DNA from: JAJRPT01 sp965661945
GTDB lineage: Bacteria; Bacteroidota; Ignavibacteria; Kapaibacteriales; UBA2268
NCBI GenBank assembly: GCA_965661945.1
Contig: CBFIFP010000009.1
Span: 57,730 to 121,729 of the forward strand
Length of the DNA stretch: 64,000 nucleotides
Direction of reading: 5' to 3'
Every line of letters begins with the position of its first letter. The stretch's first letter is position 1. Of this stretch, positions 19,270-29,163 are shown piece by piece. The notes beneath the pieces are model-generated. The model was not told the DNA's origin, ran no database searches, and saw only the letters and a program-made list of their open reading frames with translations. The position numbers and the translations under genes are program-made.

Positions 19270-20293
19270 TATTTTTTATATTTTTTAAATCTTCTAAAAT
19301 CATATTTACTCTATTCGACCAATTTTCATTATTTTTAACTGCATTTAATGAATTAAAAGACATATCATTTCTTAATACATTATTATTTAATAATACCTCA
19401 ATTTTGTCGGCTAAATCAACCGCATTACCATTGTAAAATAACGTATTATTATATATATTATTATATTTAATAAAACTTGGAATATCTGTACTAATCACAG
19501 GTAATCCATAACTTAAATATTGCATATATTTAAAAGGGAAAGATAATAAATGATATTCTGTTTTAGCCATAGGAATTATACCTATGTGAACGTCATTAAT
19601 TATTTCTTCGGTTATCTCATTATTTATAATAATATTATCTGCTATTTTATTTTCTATATTTTTACTAATTAAATATAATTTATATTTATATCCTTTATTT
19701 ACTAAAATATTATTAGCCAAAATTAAATCATTAAAACCATCTTTTTTTGCACCTGAAAATAGTATATTTACATCATCTGTTTTATTTAATTTAATTATTT
19801 CACCTGCGGGTGGTAAAAATTTAGTTTCATCAAGAGTAGCATACTTAGCAAATTCTTCTGTAGGGGAATAAATAATATTAAAATATGTTTTAAATAAATT
19901 TAATTGTTTTTGATATTTATTATATTTTCTCTTATATTTTAATTTTTGGAAAAATGAATTAAAATAAACTGGAAATTTCCAATAGATATCGCGATAAAAC
20001 ATTGACATTGGAACATTATTGTTTGACACAAACTCAATAAATTTTAAATCTTTATTCTTCAAATTAGCATTAATACTTTCCATATAAAGCGCATCAACAT
20101 CTTTAATTATATTATTTTTATAAATATATTTATACTTTTTATTTCTTTCTTCCGAATTTCCTCCAATTAAAACAACTTCATTATTTAATTTCAAATATTT
20201 ATAAATCATAGCGCATCTAATAGATGGTGCCCTATCTAAGGGAACCTCATTAATTTCACTAATATTATATGGTGCAAAAAATATTATTCTCAT
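19256..20293 (-). CDS. Glycosyltransferase, GT-B fold
   Basis: 345 residues. The N-terminus MRIIFFAPYNISEINEVPLDRAPS and the C-terminal segment FPFKYMQYLSYGLPVISTDIPSF are typical of GT-B glycosyltransferases; the latter corresponds to the donor-sugar loop (SPLKIFEYMAAGLPVV in relatives). The ILFSGAKKDGFNDLILANNIL stretch is the start of the second Rossmann domain. It probably acts in repeat-unit assembly. It overlaps the epimerase gene upstream by 4 bp. The coding DNA is very rich in ATA/ATT/AAA codons, even for this genome. Confidence 0.78.
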   Translation of the reverse strand: MRIIFFAPYNISEINEVPLDRAPSIRCAMIYKYLKLNNEVVLIGGNSEERNKKYKYIYKNNIIKDVDALYMESINANLKNKDLKFIEFVSNNNVPMSMFYRDIYWKFPVYFNSFFQKLKYKRKYNKYQKQLNLFKTYFNIIYSPTEEFAKYATLDETKFLPPAGEIIKLNKTDDVNILFSGAKKDGFNDLILANNILVNKGYKYKLYLISKNIENKIADNIIINNEITEEIINDVHIGIIPMAKTEYHLLSFPFKYMQYLSYGLPVISTDIPSFIKYNNIYNNTLFYNGNAVDLADKIEVLLNNNVLRNDMSFNSLNAVKNNENWSNRVNMILEDLKNIKNNVFI

Positions 20294-21279
20294 ATAATAT
20301 TATAATAAGATTTATACCATTCAACAAAATACTTTAAGCCATCTTCTATTGTTACTTTTGGATTATATCCTATTTCATTTGTTATTAAATTTATATCTGC
20401 ATTAGTTTTAATTAAATCCCCTTTTTGTATTTCTTTATAATTTATCTTTGCTTTTTTATTAGTATATTTTTCTAATAATTCAATAAAATAATTTAATTTA
20501 ATTGGTTTATTATTTCCAATATTATAAATTGAATATGGAACTTCTTTTTTTGGAATAAAATCTAAACTTTTTACAATCCCATCAACTATATCATCTATAT
20601 ATGTAAAATCGCGGTACATATTTCCTTGGTTATAAACTTCAATAGTTTTACCATTAATAATATTTTCGGTAAATTTATAGTAAGCCATATCAGGTCTACC
20701 CCAAGGACCGTAAACAGTAAAAAAACGTAAACCAGTTGTAGGAAGTTTGAACAACGAAGAATATGTATGAGCCATCAATTCATTTGCTTTTTTGCTAGCA
20801 GCATAGATTGATATCGGCTTATCAACATTTAAGTTTTCACTAAATAAATCGGTATTTAAACCACCATAAACCGAACTTGAAGACGCATAAATTAAATGTT
20901 TTATTTTATATTTTTTACTTGCTTCAAGTATATTCAAAAATCCTTTTATATTTGAGTCAATATAATCTAACGGCTTGTTAATAGAATGTCTTACACCAGC
21001 TTGAGCAGCAAGATTTATTACATAATCAAACTTGTATTCATCAAATAATTTATCAATTAATTTACTTTTAGATATATCTAAATTTATAAACTTTAGATTT
21101 TCACTTATACTATTATAGTTACTATCAACACCTAATAAATTTAATCTAGCATATTTTAAAGATTTCGAGTAATAATTATTTATATTATCGATTGCAACAA
21201 TAACATTATCTTTCATTAACTTTTTAGTTAAATGAAAGCCAATAAAGCCAGCGGCACCAGTGATTAATATTTTATTCAA
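20290..21279 (-). CDS. NAD-dependent epimerase, UDP-glucuronate 4-epimerase-like
   Basis: 329 residues, extended SDR family. Features are the NAD-binding TGAAGFIGFHL (about 7-17), AIDNINNYYS, the substrate-binding segment YASSSSVYGGL, catalytic YAASK (about 147-151) and LRFFTVYGPWGRPDMAYYKF, the pattern of UDP-glucuronate 4-epimerases making UDP-galacturonate. It would supply a uronic acid donor to the glycosyltransferases around it, which fits with the WlbA-like and AsnB-type genes also acting on uronic acids. UDP-glucose 4-epimerase activity is the main alternative. Confidence 0.83.
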   Translation of the reverse strand: MNKILITGAAGFIGFHLTKKLMKDNVIVAIDNINNYYSKSLKYARLNLLGVDSNYNSISENLKFINLDISKSKLIDKLFDEYKFDYVINLAAQAGVRHSINKPLDYIDSNIKGFLNILEASKKYKIKHLIYASSSSVYGGLNTDLFSENLNVDKPISIYAASKKANELMAHTYSSLFKLPTTGLRFFTVYGPWGRPDMAYYKFTENIINGKTIEVYNQGNMYRDFTYIDDIVDGIVKSLDFIPKKEVPYSIYNIGNNKPIKLNYFIELLEKYTNKKAKINYKEIQKGDLIKTNADINLITNEIGYNPKVTIEDGLKYFVEWYKSYYNII

Positions 21280-22423
21280 GACTTTTGATTAGTTGGTATA
21301 GTTTTTCGCAGACGATGGATTCTTCGAATTTTTCTTGGAAAAGTTTGTATGCGTTTTTGGATTTCTTTTGAATTTCTTCTAAAGTAATAGACTTTATTAC
21401 ATTTTCAATATTTTCTTGAGTAGGATTATCTACATACCAACCAAAATTATATTCCTCGTTTAGTTCTTTTAGTTCTATAAATGTATTAAATATAACTGGT
21501 AAACCATAACTAAAGTATTCATAAGATTTAGAAGGAAATGCTTTTTTATTTAAATCAGAATCTTGTGGAGGAATTATAGCAAGGTTTGAATTTAATAATA
21601 TGTTTCTATACTCATTTTCATTTAAATAACCGTGATATTTAATATTAATATTTTTAAATTGATTAATTTCAGTTTTTAACTCACCATCTCCTATTATATC
21701 AAATTTTATATTTCCTAAGTTATTAATTGCTCTTAAATAATCTATTATATTATAAATTGAGGTTAATCGCCCTAAATAAACAATCCTAATTTCTTTAAAA
21801 TTATTAATAATTTTGTTTAATTTACTAAAATTAGAAATATGAGAGAATTCAATTTTTGTATTTTCAAAAAAATATTTACTTAAGTATTTACTAATTGTTA
21901 TATTTTTGTCTGCATTTTTATATAATAGAGTATTAAAATTATTTAATATTTTATAAATAATACTATGTTCTTTTAAAAGTTTTAAGTCAACTAATGAGTC
22001 AGGCCAAGGATCTCTAATCTCAAGAATAACTTTTAATTTAAAAATTTTTGAAAATAAAAATATTAAGTAAATTGAGAATATTGGTGGACTGGAAATATAA
22101 ATTATATCATTTTGCTTGATTTTTGAAATGGAAAATAAAGAAAATATTGCAAACGAAAAATAGTTTAATAAGGGTTTAACTACACCTTTTATTTCTAAAG
22201 GTATTTCAAAATATCTATTTACTTTAACATTATTTATTAATTCGTATTTAAATAGTTTTTTATAACCTTTCAATAACTTCCCATTAGGGTAATTTGGCAT
22301 ACCTGTTATAACAGATACATCATAGCCATTTTTTGATAAATATTCAGCAAATGCACTTATCCTTTTAGCTGGGGGATTGTTTAAAGGTTTATAATATTGA
22401 TTATAAAATACTATTTTATTCAT
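21272..22423 (-). CDS. Glycosyltransferase family 4, WbuB-like
   Basis: 383 residues. It begins MNKIVFYNQYYKPLNNPPAKRISAFAEYL and YDVSVITGMPNYPNGK, the typical WbuB/WcaI-like start. The C-terminal Rossmann domain has RIVYLGRLTSIYNIIDYLRAI and PSKSYEYFSYGLPVIFNT (donor loop). Such enzymes add L-fucosamine or related sugars to lipid-linked intermediates at the inner membrane. It overlaps the epimerase gene by 8 bp and the LpxD-like gene by 8 bp. The exact sugar is unknown. Confidence 0.85.
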   Translation of the reverse strand: MNKIVFYNQYYKPLNNPPAKRISAFAEYLSKNGYDVSVITGMPNYPNGKLLKGYKKLFKYELINNVKVNRYFEIPLEIKGVVKPLLNYFSFAIFSLFSISKIKQNDIIYISSPPIFSIYLIFLFSKIFKLKVILEIRDPWPDSLVDLKLLKEHSIIYKILNNFNTLLYKNADKNITISKYLSKYFFENTKIEFSHISNFSKLNKIINNFKEIRIVYLGRLTSIYNIIDYLRAINNLGNIKFDIIGDGELKTEINQFKNINIKYHGYLNENEYRNILLNSNLAIIPPQDSDLNKKAFPSKSYEYFSYGLPVIFNTFIELKELNEEYNFGWYVDNPTQENIENVIKSITLEEIQKKSKNAYKLFQEKFEESIVCEKLYQLIKSLE

Positions 22424-23330
22424 TATTTTTTAAGAATCTTCCTGGTGAGCCTACCCAAACTTCATTTGAAGGCACATCCTTTAAAATCAAACTAGCAATT
22501 CCGATAAATGAATTATTTCCAATTGTTACTTTTTCTAAAATTGATGACGAAGGTCCAATCCAAGTATTATTTCCAATTTTTACACCTCCGGCTATCATTG
22601 AATTTGCTATAACTGCGGTATTAATACCTATTTCAACATTATGAGCAATATGCACTAAATTATCAATTTTAGTACCATCACCAATAATTGTATTACTTAA
22701 GGTACCTTTATCTATACAAGTATTTGAGCCAATATCAACATTATTGCCAATTATAACTTTACCTAAATGAGGAAATTTTAAAAAGCTTTTATCTTTTTTT
22801 CTTTCATATCCAAATCCATCAAATCCGATGTTTGTGTTTGACTTAATAACAACATTATCACCAATAATAACATTATCACCTATGTTGCAATTATTGCCTA
22901 TTATTGTATTTTTTCCAATTTCACAAATTCCAATTGTTGTAAAATTTCCAATCGTAACGTTCTCTGATATTTTAGCACCTTCATTTACAAAGGAATATGT
23001 ACTTATTATACCAATATTTCTTTTTTCAAATAATAAATTTAATATTTCTATATATAATATTCTAGGATTATCTGTAACAATTAGTTGTTTTTCTACATTT
23101 TTTTCTGGGAAAAAATTAATTAAAACTATTTTTGATTTAGTATTATTTAGTAGTTCGTTTTTATTTATCTTTTTTGGACTAATCCAAGTTATTTCACTTT
23201 CAGTTGCATCAATTAGGTTATTTATTCCGGTTATTTCTAAATTTAAATTTGAATTTAATATTTCATATGTATATTCAACAGGTAATTGATTTAAAAGATT
23301 ATTGACTTTTATTTTTTTATTCAATTTCAT
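22416..23330 (-). CDS. LpxD-like N-acyltransferase (left-handed beta-helix)
   Basis: 304 residues. The N-terminal LpxD-type domain (about 20-105, LEITGINNLIDATESEITWIS) is followed by hexapeptide repeats forming a left-handed beta-helix (about 110-290). It keeps GFDGFGYER, FPHLGKVIIGNNVDIGSN and the catalytic-histidine segment HIAHNVEIG. LpxD proper moves a hydroxyacyl chain from ACP onto UDP-3-O-acyl-glucosamine in lipid A synthesis. Its place among O-unit glycosyltransferases suggests a paralogue acylating an amino sugar of the surface glycan, although it might be the housekeeping copy. Neighbouring lipid A genes are absent. Confidence 0.8.
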   Translation of the reverse strand: MKLNKKIKVNNLLNQLPVEYTYEILNSNLNLEITGINNLIDATESEITWISPKKINKNELLNNTKSKIVLINFFPEKNVEKQLIVTDNPRILYIEILNLLFEKRNIGIISTYSFVNEGAKISENVTIGNFTTIGICEIGKNTIIGNNCNIGDNVIIGDNVVIKSNTNIGFDGFGYERKKDKSFLKFPHLGKVIIGNNVDIGSNTCIDKGTLSNTIIGDGTKIDNLVHIAHNVEIGINTAVIANSMIAGGVKIGNNTWIGPSSSILEKVTIGNNSFIGIASLILKDVPSNEVWVGSPGRFLKNNE

Positions 23331-24021
23331 TTCTAATCTCCATAAATGGAATACAATTTTTTGAATAGTGATTTTTTAGTTTTTCTTTTTTAATTTTAAA
23401 ATAATTTTTTAAAGTTTCATTCCAATTTTCACCTTCAACCACCCACCAAATTGGATGGACTAGAATTTGTAAGTTTTTATTATTTTTAAATTCTTCTGAC
23501 TCTATTGGATTACCATATCTCCAAATACCTCTAGAATCCGCAAAATATTTAATATCATTAAAATATTTTGATAAATATGTGTGCTCTATATTTTTTATTG
23601 ATTTATTTTGTGTTAAAAAAAACTCATTTGGTCTATGAAGGCTAATTATTTTTACTTTTGTATTAAAATGATTTTCAAAATAATTTATCTCATCTAATAA
23701 TCCTTTTTCATAATCATCATAATTTATAGGATCAAAATGTAATGATATCTGATGCCCCATTTTTTTTATTTCAACAATATCTTTAAAATTATCTTTGTTC
23801 ATTATATTATAAGATTCACTAGTAATTAAGAAAAAAAATGTAGATTTTATTTTTAAACTATTTTCTATTAATGCAATCTCTTTAGCTAATTGAACATCAA
23901 AGTCAATATCATGTCTTAATATTATTTGATTTTCTTCATTAAAATTAATCTCATCGAAAAACACAAATTTATAATTTTTCTTTAATTGTTTTAAAAATTC
24001 TGAATATTCTTTTTCGTTCAT
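23317..24021 (-). CDS. Polysaccharide deacetylase-like protein
   Basis: 234 residues of NodB-homology style. It has IILRHDIDFDV (about 33-43; the D-H/D metal-site motif is in the order RHDID), STFFFLIT, MGHQISLHFDP (metal histidine region), ISLHRP and LVHPIWWV. This variant is common in capsule and O-antigen loci, and no signal peptide is seen, so it would act in the cytoplasm on nucleotide-linked or lipid-linked sugar. It overlaps asnB by 4 bp and the LpxD-like gene by 14 bp. A deacetylase just before an N-acyltransferase suggests an acyl exchange on one amino group; that is inference. Confidence 0.68.
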   Translation of the reverse strand: MNEKEYSEFLKQLKKNYKFVFFDEINFNEENQIILRHDIDFDVQLAKEIALIENSLKIKSTFFFLITSESYNIMNKDNFKDIVEIKKMGHQISLHFDPINYDDYEKGLLDEINYFENHFNTKVKIISLHRPNEFFLTQNKSIKNIEHTYLSKYFNDIKYFADSRGIWRYGNPIESEEFKNNKNLQILVHPIWWVVEGENWNETLKNYFKIKKEKLKNHYSKNCIPFMEIRNEIE

Positions 24022-25844
24022 AATTTAAAAACCTTTTCCCAATTTACTAATGATAGTCTTCTCATGTCCTTTTCAAAATTATTACTACCATGACTCTTTA
24101 TTTCACTTAATAATTTTGAGTTCTTTAAACTATTCTTAAAATATTCTTTATGAATACCTTCAAACCAAAACTTTTCAGGTATGGGCCAACCCATTTTGTC
24201 TTTCCGCCAAGTTATATTATCTGGTAACTTTTTATCAAATGCTTTTCGAGCTATATATTTAGTCCAACCATTATTTAATTTGTATGTAGCAGGAACACTA
24301 AATAAAAACTCAACTAACCTATAATCCATAAATGGCATACGCGACTCTATCGAATGTGCCATCGAACCCCTATCTGCATAATGAAACAAGGTTTCCAAGT
24401 TTCCAGTTAATGAGTTGAATAAAGCTTGGCTTACAGTTTCAAATTTAAATTCTCTTCCTATCCTATTATATACTATATTACTTACTGCATTTTTACCAAT
24501 AAAATTTGCTAAATATCTTGTTGCCATACCTTTAATCATAATATTCTTTGCACCTGGGATATTTTTAAAACTTTTATATGTTTTATATACATCATTGGAT
24601 TTGCAATTATTAATATAAAATACTAAATATGGTATATACCCTGCCAACTGCTCATCAGCTCCCTGGCCATCGAGAGTTACAGTAACTCCACATCTCTTAA
24701 TTAACTTATAAGTATGCCAACTTGACATCAATGTACTACCAGATGGAGTATCTAAGAAATATGTAAATTTATCAAATTCATCAACCACTTCCTCTGCTTT
24801 GGGTTCGATTTGATTTGAATTAACTTTAAGCAGTTCGGCAACTTCATTTATAAAAATACTTTCATCGTTATCTTCAGTGCCAGGGGTTTTATATACTGTT
24901 GAAAAAGTTTCCTGGATTTCCGATTTACCTAATGCCTTTAATTGCTGATTTATCAAATATACAACCGAAGAACTATCCAAACCACCCGATAGTGCCGACC
25001 CAACTTTTACATCTGCCCTTAACCGCAAACGCACAGAATCATTCAATAACTCATAATATTTCTCTGAATATTCCCTTGCTTTTTCTTCATTAAAATCTTC
25101 ATATTCATCATTAATATTAACAGACCAAAAATTCTTTACTTCCCAATTTCCAAAAATTTCATTAGCATCGCACTCAATATACGAATTTGATTTTATCCTA
25201 AATATATACTCATAAGCAGTTTCCTCTAACCACTCCTTCGCTCCAGAGTTTAAATAATTCTGCAAATATTTTAAATTTGGAGTTTTACTAACTTCGGGGT
25301 GCTGCATTATCGCTTTTATTTCGGAAGCAAAAACAAATGTATTCTCATCTTTGTAATAATAAAATGGCTTAATTCCAAACCTATCACGAGCAATTAAAAT
25401 CTTATTCGTTTCAGTGTCATACAAACAAAAAGCCCACATCCCATTGAATTTATTCAAACAAGTACTACCCCAAAAGTCATAAGCAGCCATTATCACTTCG
25501 GTGTCGCTATCAGAGTTAAACTTATACCCTGCCTCAAACAACTCTTCCCTTAACTCTAAATAATTAAATATCTCACCATTAAACACAATCCAATACCTAT
25601 TCAAATAACTCATCGGCTGATGTCCCGCATCGCTCAAATCTATTATTGATAAGCGTCTATGCCCAAAAGCTAATTTTGTATTCCCTTCTCTTACTTCATA
25701 CTTAGATAGCTCAATATCTAAATCGCAATTAATAAGCAAAAAGCCCTCGTCGTCGGGACCTCTATGGCTTATCTCATCATTCATCTTTTTGATGCTTGAT
25801 GCTTTAATTTGCTTTTTTGATATTATTCCACTAATTCCGCACAT
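24018..25844 (-). CDS. asnB: Asparagine synthase-type glutamine amidotransferase
   Basis: 608 residues. It starts MCGISGI, so Cys2 is the glutaminase nucleophile after Met removal. A class II amidotransferase domain (about 2-215, SHRGPDDEG, NGEIFNY) is followed by an ATP-pyrophosphatase synthetase domain with SGGLDSSS (about 285-292). Inside surface-glycan loci such proteins usually amidate the carboxylate of a uronic acid (uronamide) or transfer an amide to another sugar acid rather than making free asparagine. The uronic acid genes nearby favour that reading. The 5' half is visibly richer in G+C than its neighbours, suggesting a separate origin. Confidence 0.88.
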   Translation of the reverse strand: MCGISGIISKKQIKASSIKKMNDEISHRGPDDEGFLLINCDLDIELSKYEVREGNTKLAFGHRRLSIIDLSDAGHQPMSYLNRYWIVFNGEIFNYLELREELFEAGYKFNSDSDTEVIMAAYDFWGSTCLNKFNGMWAFCLYDTETNKILIARDRFGIKPFYYYKDENTFVFASEIKAIMQHPEVSKTPNLKYLQNYLNSGAKEWLEETAYEYIFRIKSNSYIECDANEIFGNWEVKNFWSVNINDEYEDFNEEKAREYSEKYYELLNDSVRLRLRADVKVGSALSGGLDSSSVVYLINQQLKALGKSEIQETFSTVYKTPGTEDNDESIFINEVAELLKVNSNQIEPKAEEVVDEFDKFTYFLDTPSGSTLMSSWHTYKLIKRCGVTVTLDGQGADEQLAGYIPYLVFYINNCKSNDVYKTYKSFKNIPGAKNIMIKGMATRYLANFIGKNAVSNIVYNRIGREFKFETVSQALFNSLTGNLETLFHYADRGSMAHSIESRMPFMDYRLVEFLFSVPATYKLNNGWTKYIARKAFDKKLPDNITWRKDKMGWPIPEKFWFEGIHKEYFKNSLKNSKLLSEIKSHGSNNFEKDMRRLSLVNWEKVFKL

Positions 25845-25868
25845 AAAATTATTTCAATTTATTAATTA

Positions 25869-27236
25869 TTAAATCTTATAGTTATTTAAAACGTTAGCTA
25901 TATTTATTTTATAATCTGATAATATGTTTTCATTATTTTGTTCTCTTACTTGATTTTTATCGTATTTTTTATAAAGTAAATTTAATGAATCTAAATTCAT
26001 ATTTTCATTTATTATTAAATTGAAATTATAATTATTTATAAAATCTTTATAAATTCTATTACTTAAATTATCAATGTTTAAAAAAATATTTTTCACACCA
26101 AGTGAGGGTGCTTCTAATGCACAGCTGGAATAAACTGTAAGATGATAGTCACAATTACTTGCTATTTCATAGAAATGTAAATGCGAAAATATTTTTAAAT
26201 TTTTTTTTAAAATTCTTGTTTTTTCTAGATCTTCCTTTTTTCTAGGTATGATAATAAAACATATATCTTTATATAGATCAGCTTGTTTATAAATGTAATT
26301 TAATGTAGATTCAATTACTGTCCATTGTAATGAAACACAAATAAGAAGTTTAAAATTATTTTTCAAATTTTCAATTTGACTTTGTGATTTTTTAAAGTAA
26401 AAATCTATTTGACTATTACCAATTGGAATGATATTATTTTTGTTTATAATATAATTGTATTGGTTTAAATATTTTTTATCATTTGAACCAAAGCATAAAA
26501 TCGTTTTTGGATAAAAACTTTCATTTATATTTTGAGTGATATTATAATTAGTATCACCAAAAATAACACCATGTTGAAACTCGAATGTTTCTATTTTTAA
26601 ATCATTTGCAACTTTTATTTCAATACCAAAAGAATAACTTGTAGAAAACATTAATTTAGGCTTTATAAATTTAAAAATAGAATTTAAGATATATTTTGAA
26701 GATATAAATCTTTTTAAAGTAATTATTATATTTTTAGAATAAATATTATTTTTTATTAACTCCTCTTCTATATTATTAAATTCTACCTTTACAAAATATG
26801 AATATATATAAATTATTAGCATAATTAAATTATAATCTATCACTTCTGTATTATCTAATGAATTAGTAGATTTACTTTTGTTAAATTGAAATTCTAATAT
26901 TTTTTTATTTTTATAGTAATTCTGTAATTCAAAAGTAAATCTATTTCTTTCTTCTCCATTATTTAATTTATAATTATCATCGACTGTAAAAATAATAATA
27001 TCATATTTTTTAAATAATTTAAAAATATCTTTAATATTTAAAAGTGTTCTAAATAATAATTTAATTTTACTTTGCTTTCCAAATGGAGTTTCATTTTCAG
27101 TTTTACCAAGTGATTTTAATGTTAAATTCCACGCTATATTTTTCCTTATCAAAGGCCAAATATTTTCACCTTTATATATGAACTTTGCTACATCAATCCT
27201 TTCTTCTATTTCTTCTATTGTTTCCATAAATTCCAT
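25869..27236 (-). CDS. Unassigned polysaccharide-locus protein, possible GT-B transferase
   Basis: 455 residues, no signal peptide and no clear membrane span. Landmarks are FEFQHGVIFGDTNYN (about 214-228), TILCFGSNDKKYL and, near the C-terminus, HLTVYSSCALEAPSLGVKNIFL. A QHG motif followed by a Y-S-S-x-x-E-A-x-x-x-G segment recalls GT-B enzymes of the CDP-glycerol/polysialyl/capsule transferase kind. I cannot name a family. It lies between the flippase and asnB, overlapping the flippase by 22 bp; a later ATG at 27227 (METIEE) would shorten that overlap. A sugar or polyol-phosphate transferase is the best guess. Confidence 0.55.
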   Translation of the reverse strand: MEFMETIEEIEERIDVAKFIYKGENIWPLIRKNIAWNLTLKSLGKTENETPFGKQSKIKLLFRTLLNIKDIFKLFKKYDIIIFTVDDNYKLNNGEERNRFTFELQNYYKNKKILEFQFNKSKSTNSLDNTEVIDYNLIMLIIYIYSYFVKVEFNNIEEELIKNNIYSKNIIITLKRFISSKYILNSIFKFIKPKLMFSTSYSFGIEIKVANDLKIETFEFQHGVIFGDTNYNITQNINESFYPKTILCFGSNDKKYLNQYNYIINKNNIIPIGNSQIDFYFKKSQSQIENLKNNFKLLICVSLQWTVIESTLNYIYKQADLYKDICFIIIPRKKEDLEKTRILKKNLKIFSHLHFYEIASNCDYHLTVYSSCALEAPSLGVKNIFLNIDNLSNRIYKDFINNYNFNLIINENMNLDSLNLLYKKYDKNQVREQNNENILSDYKINIANVLNNYKI

Positions 27237-28468
27237 GGCATTGGATATAACTTATTACTCATATACCAAATTAATAGAAAATTAATTATTGATACTATTA
27301 AAGTAGTTATAGCAACACCTTTTATTCCTATAAAATTTATTAAAGTAAAAATTAATATTATGTGTATTAATGATGTTAAAACACTTATTTTTGATAGTTG
27401 TTTTGTTGATTTTGTATAAAATAAATAATTACCTACCATAAAATACATCCCTTGAAAAGCAAATGCAAAAACAAAATATGCTAGATATTCAATAGATCCA
27501 TGAAATTCTTTTCCTATAAAGAGAGGTAATAGTTTTATTGATGTAAAAATATATATAAAACTGATTAGCAATAATAAGACAAAATATTTATATGTTAATC
27601 TAACAATATTTTTTTTTTCTTCAATACTTGGATTACTACTTAATTTCTCCATTATATAAGGTGACCAAGCTTTTGAAAAACCAGTTACTAAAACTAGCAT
27701 TACAGCACCTACTTGATAAGAAACTGTATATATCCCTGTTAATGATGCACCCAATAAAGCTGTAATTATTAATCTATCTGAACCGGTTTTAATCCAACCA
27801 GATAAGGCATGGGGCAATAGTGGAACACCAAAATTTAAAGCATCTTTTATATACATTAAATCAAATTTAAAATTTATATATTTTCTTTTTAATAAAAATA
27901 TTATGCTTGATATAGAAAATATCAAAGTACCTATAGCTAATCCAATGATTTGACCTTCCCAATCATAATTTAAATATAAAATATAATATAGAATTAATGA
28001 AGTTATTATAATTGTTTGACTTATTTGGTAAAATGCATACGGTATTGGTTTATGTTCAACCATCCATAATAACAAATTTATAGTAGTTAAAAATTGTGCT
28101 GAAGCCAAAATCACAGATAACAGAAGCCAATGTATTTCAAATTCCAAAATATCTTTTAAAATAGGATATAATAATAATAAAAGTAATATCATAATAACTG
28201 TTGTAACATTCAATATTATTATACAGTTACTTATAAATGTTTGCAACTCTTTTTTTTCTAACTTGAAATAATTTACATTTATTGCTCCATGAACACTTAA
28301 ACCTGTAAATATTGACATAATTGAAACTATCACAGAAAAAACGGATATTTTTCCATAATCTTCGGGTGATAAATATTTTGTTAATATTGGTAACATCAAA
28401 AAAGGTATTGCACCATTAATCACATCACCTATTACATACACTGAAGAATTTTTAAAGAGTTTGTTCAA
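27215..28468 (-). CDS. wzx: Wzx-type oligosaccharide flippase
   Basis: 417 residues with about 12 hydrophobic helices and the N-terminal pattern SSVYVIGDVINGAIPFLMLPILTKYLSPEDYG of the Wzx/MATE-like polysaccharide flippases. It moves the undecaprenyl-linked repeat unit across the inner membrane. The start is TTG at 28468. It lies directly after the CMP-nonulosonate synthetase gene and before the glycosyltransferases. A second, truncated flippase remains at 38951-39259, so this is the only intact one in the window. No Wzy polymerase is recognisable nearby. Confidence 0.88.
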   Translation of the reverse strand: MNKLFKNSSVYVIGDVINGAIPFLMLPILTKYLSPEDYGKISVFSVIVSIMSIFTGLSVHGAINVNYFKLEKKELQTFISNCIIILNVTTVIMILLLLLLYPILKDILEFEIHWLLLSVILASAQFLTTINLLLWMVEHKPIPYAFYQISQTIIITSLILYYILYLNYDWEGQIIGLAIGTLIFSISSIIFLLKRKYINFKFDLMYIKDALNFGVPLLPHALSGWIKTGSDRLIITALLGASLTGIYTVSYQVGAVMLVLVTGFSKAWSPYIMEKLSSNPSIEEKKNIVRLTYKYFVLLLLISFIYIFTSIKLLPLFIGKEFHGSIEYLAYFVFAFAFQGMYFMVGNYLFYTKSTKQLSKISVLTSLIHIILIFTLINFIGIKGVAITTLIVSIINFLLIWYMSNKLYPMPWNLWKQ

Positions 28469-28482
28469 ATAAATTAATTGTT

Positions 28483-29163
28483 TTAATTAATAATACTTTC
28501 AGCAATTTTAAAATCTAATTCTTCATCAATATCAATAGAACTTTTTCTATCCATAATATAAGCAAATATATTGTCTTTTAATATGAATGATTTTTCTTTT
28601 ATTAAATTTGCAGTTTTACAAATATAAATTGCACCATTTAATCTATAATATTTTGGTAAATCCTGACTACGTTTGTTTTGAACTTCTTCTTTTAAAAAAT
28701 TGATCATAGATAAACTTTCATCTAAAGTATTTGACCAAAGTGGACTATGGTCTGTTTCACATACACTGATAACAGCATCTGCTTTTTTGACATTAAGGAA
28801 CTCAATTGCTTCATCAATATGGATTGATGTCCTTAAAGGACTCGTGGGTTGAAGTAATACAATATAATCATATTTTTTACTATTATCAATAGTATGTTTA
28901 ATAGCATCAAATGTAGTAGAAGTGTCGTTAGCTAAATCATCTGGTCTTTTAATATTATCAACTTTATAATTTTTAGATATATTTAGTATTTCTTCATCAT
29001 CACTACTTACAATAACTTTATCAATATATTTACTATTTAAACCAGCTTCAATACTATAAGCAATTAATGGCTTACCATTCAATTCTAATACATTTTTTCT
29101 TGGTAATCTTTTACTACCACCTCGAGCAGGAATTATAGCTAAATATGTTTTATTATTATACAT
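28483..29163 (-). CDS. legF: CMP-nonulosonate (legionaminate) cytidylyltransferase
   Basis: 226 residues. The N-terminus YLAIIPARGGSKRLPRKNV is the CTP-binding signature of the NeuA/PseF/LegF family; LLQPTSPLRT and KIDSIDIDEELDF-like C-terminal residues (SSIDIDEELDFKIAE) follow. It activates a nonulosonic acid to the CMP-sugar used by a glycosyltransferase. The partner genes (legB, legC, legH, legI, legG and ptmE) point to a legionaminic-acid-type sugar rather than sialic or pseudaminic acid. It overlaps ptmE by 1 bp. Confidence 0.87.
   Translation of the reverse strand: MYNNKTYLAIIPARGGSKRLPRKNVLELNGKPLIAYSIEAGLNSKYIDKVIVSSDDEEILNISKNYKVDNIKRPDDLANDTSTTFDAIKHTIDNSKKYDYIVLLQPTSPLRTSIHIDEAIEFLNVKKADAVISVCETDHSPLWSNTLDESLSMINFLKEEVQNKRSQDLPKYYRLNGAIYICKTANLIKEKSFILKDNIFAYIMDRKSSIDIDEELDFKIAESIIN

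Noticed and set aside
22420..23100. Periodic repeated short motifs
   Set aside because: They encode hexapeptide repeats of the LpxD-like beta-helix and are not a DNA repeat array.
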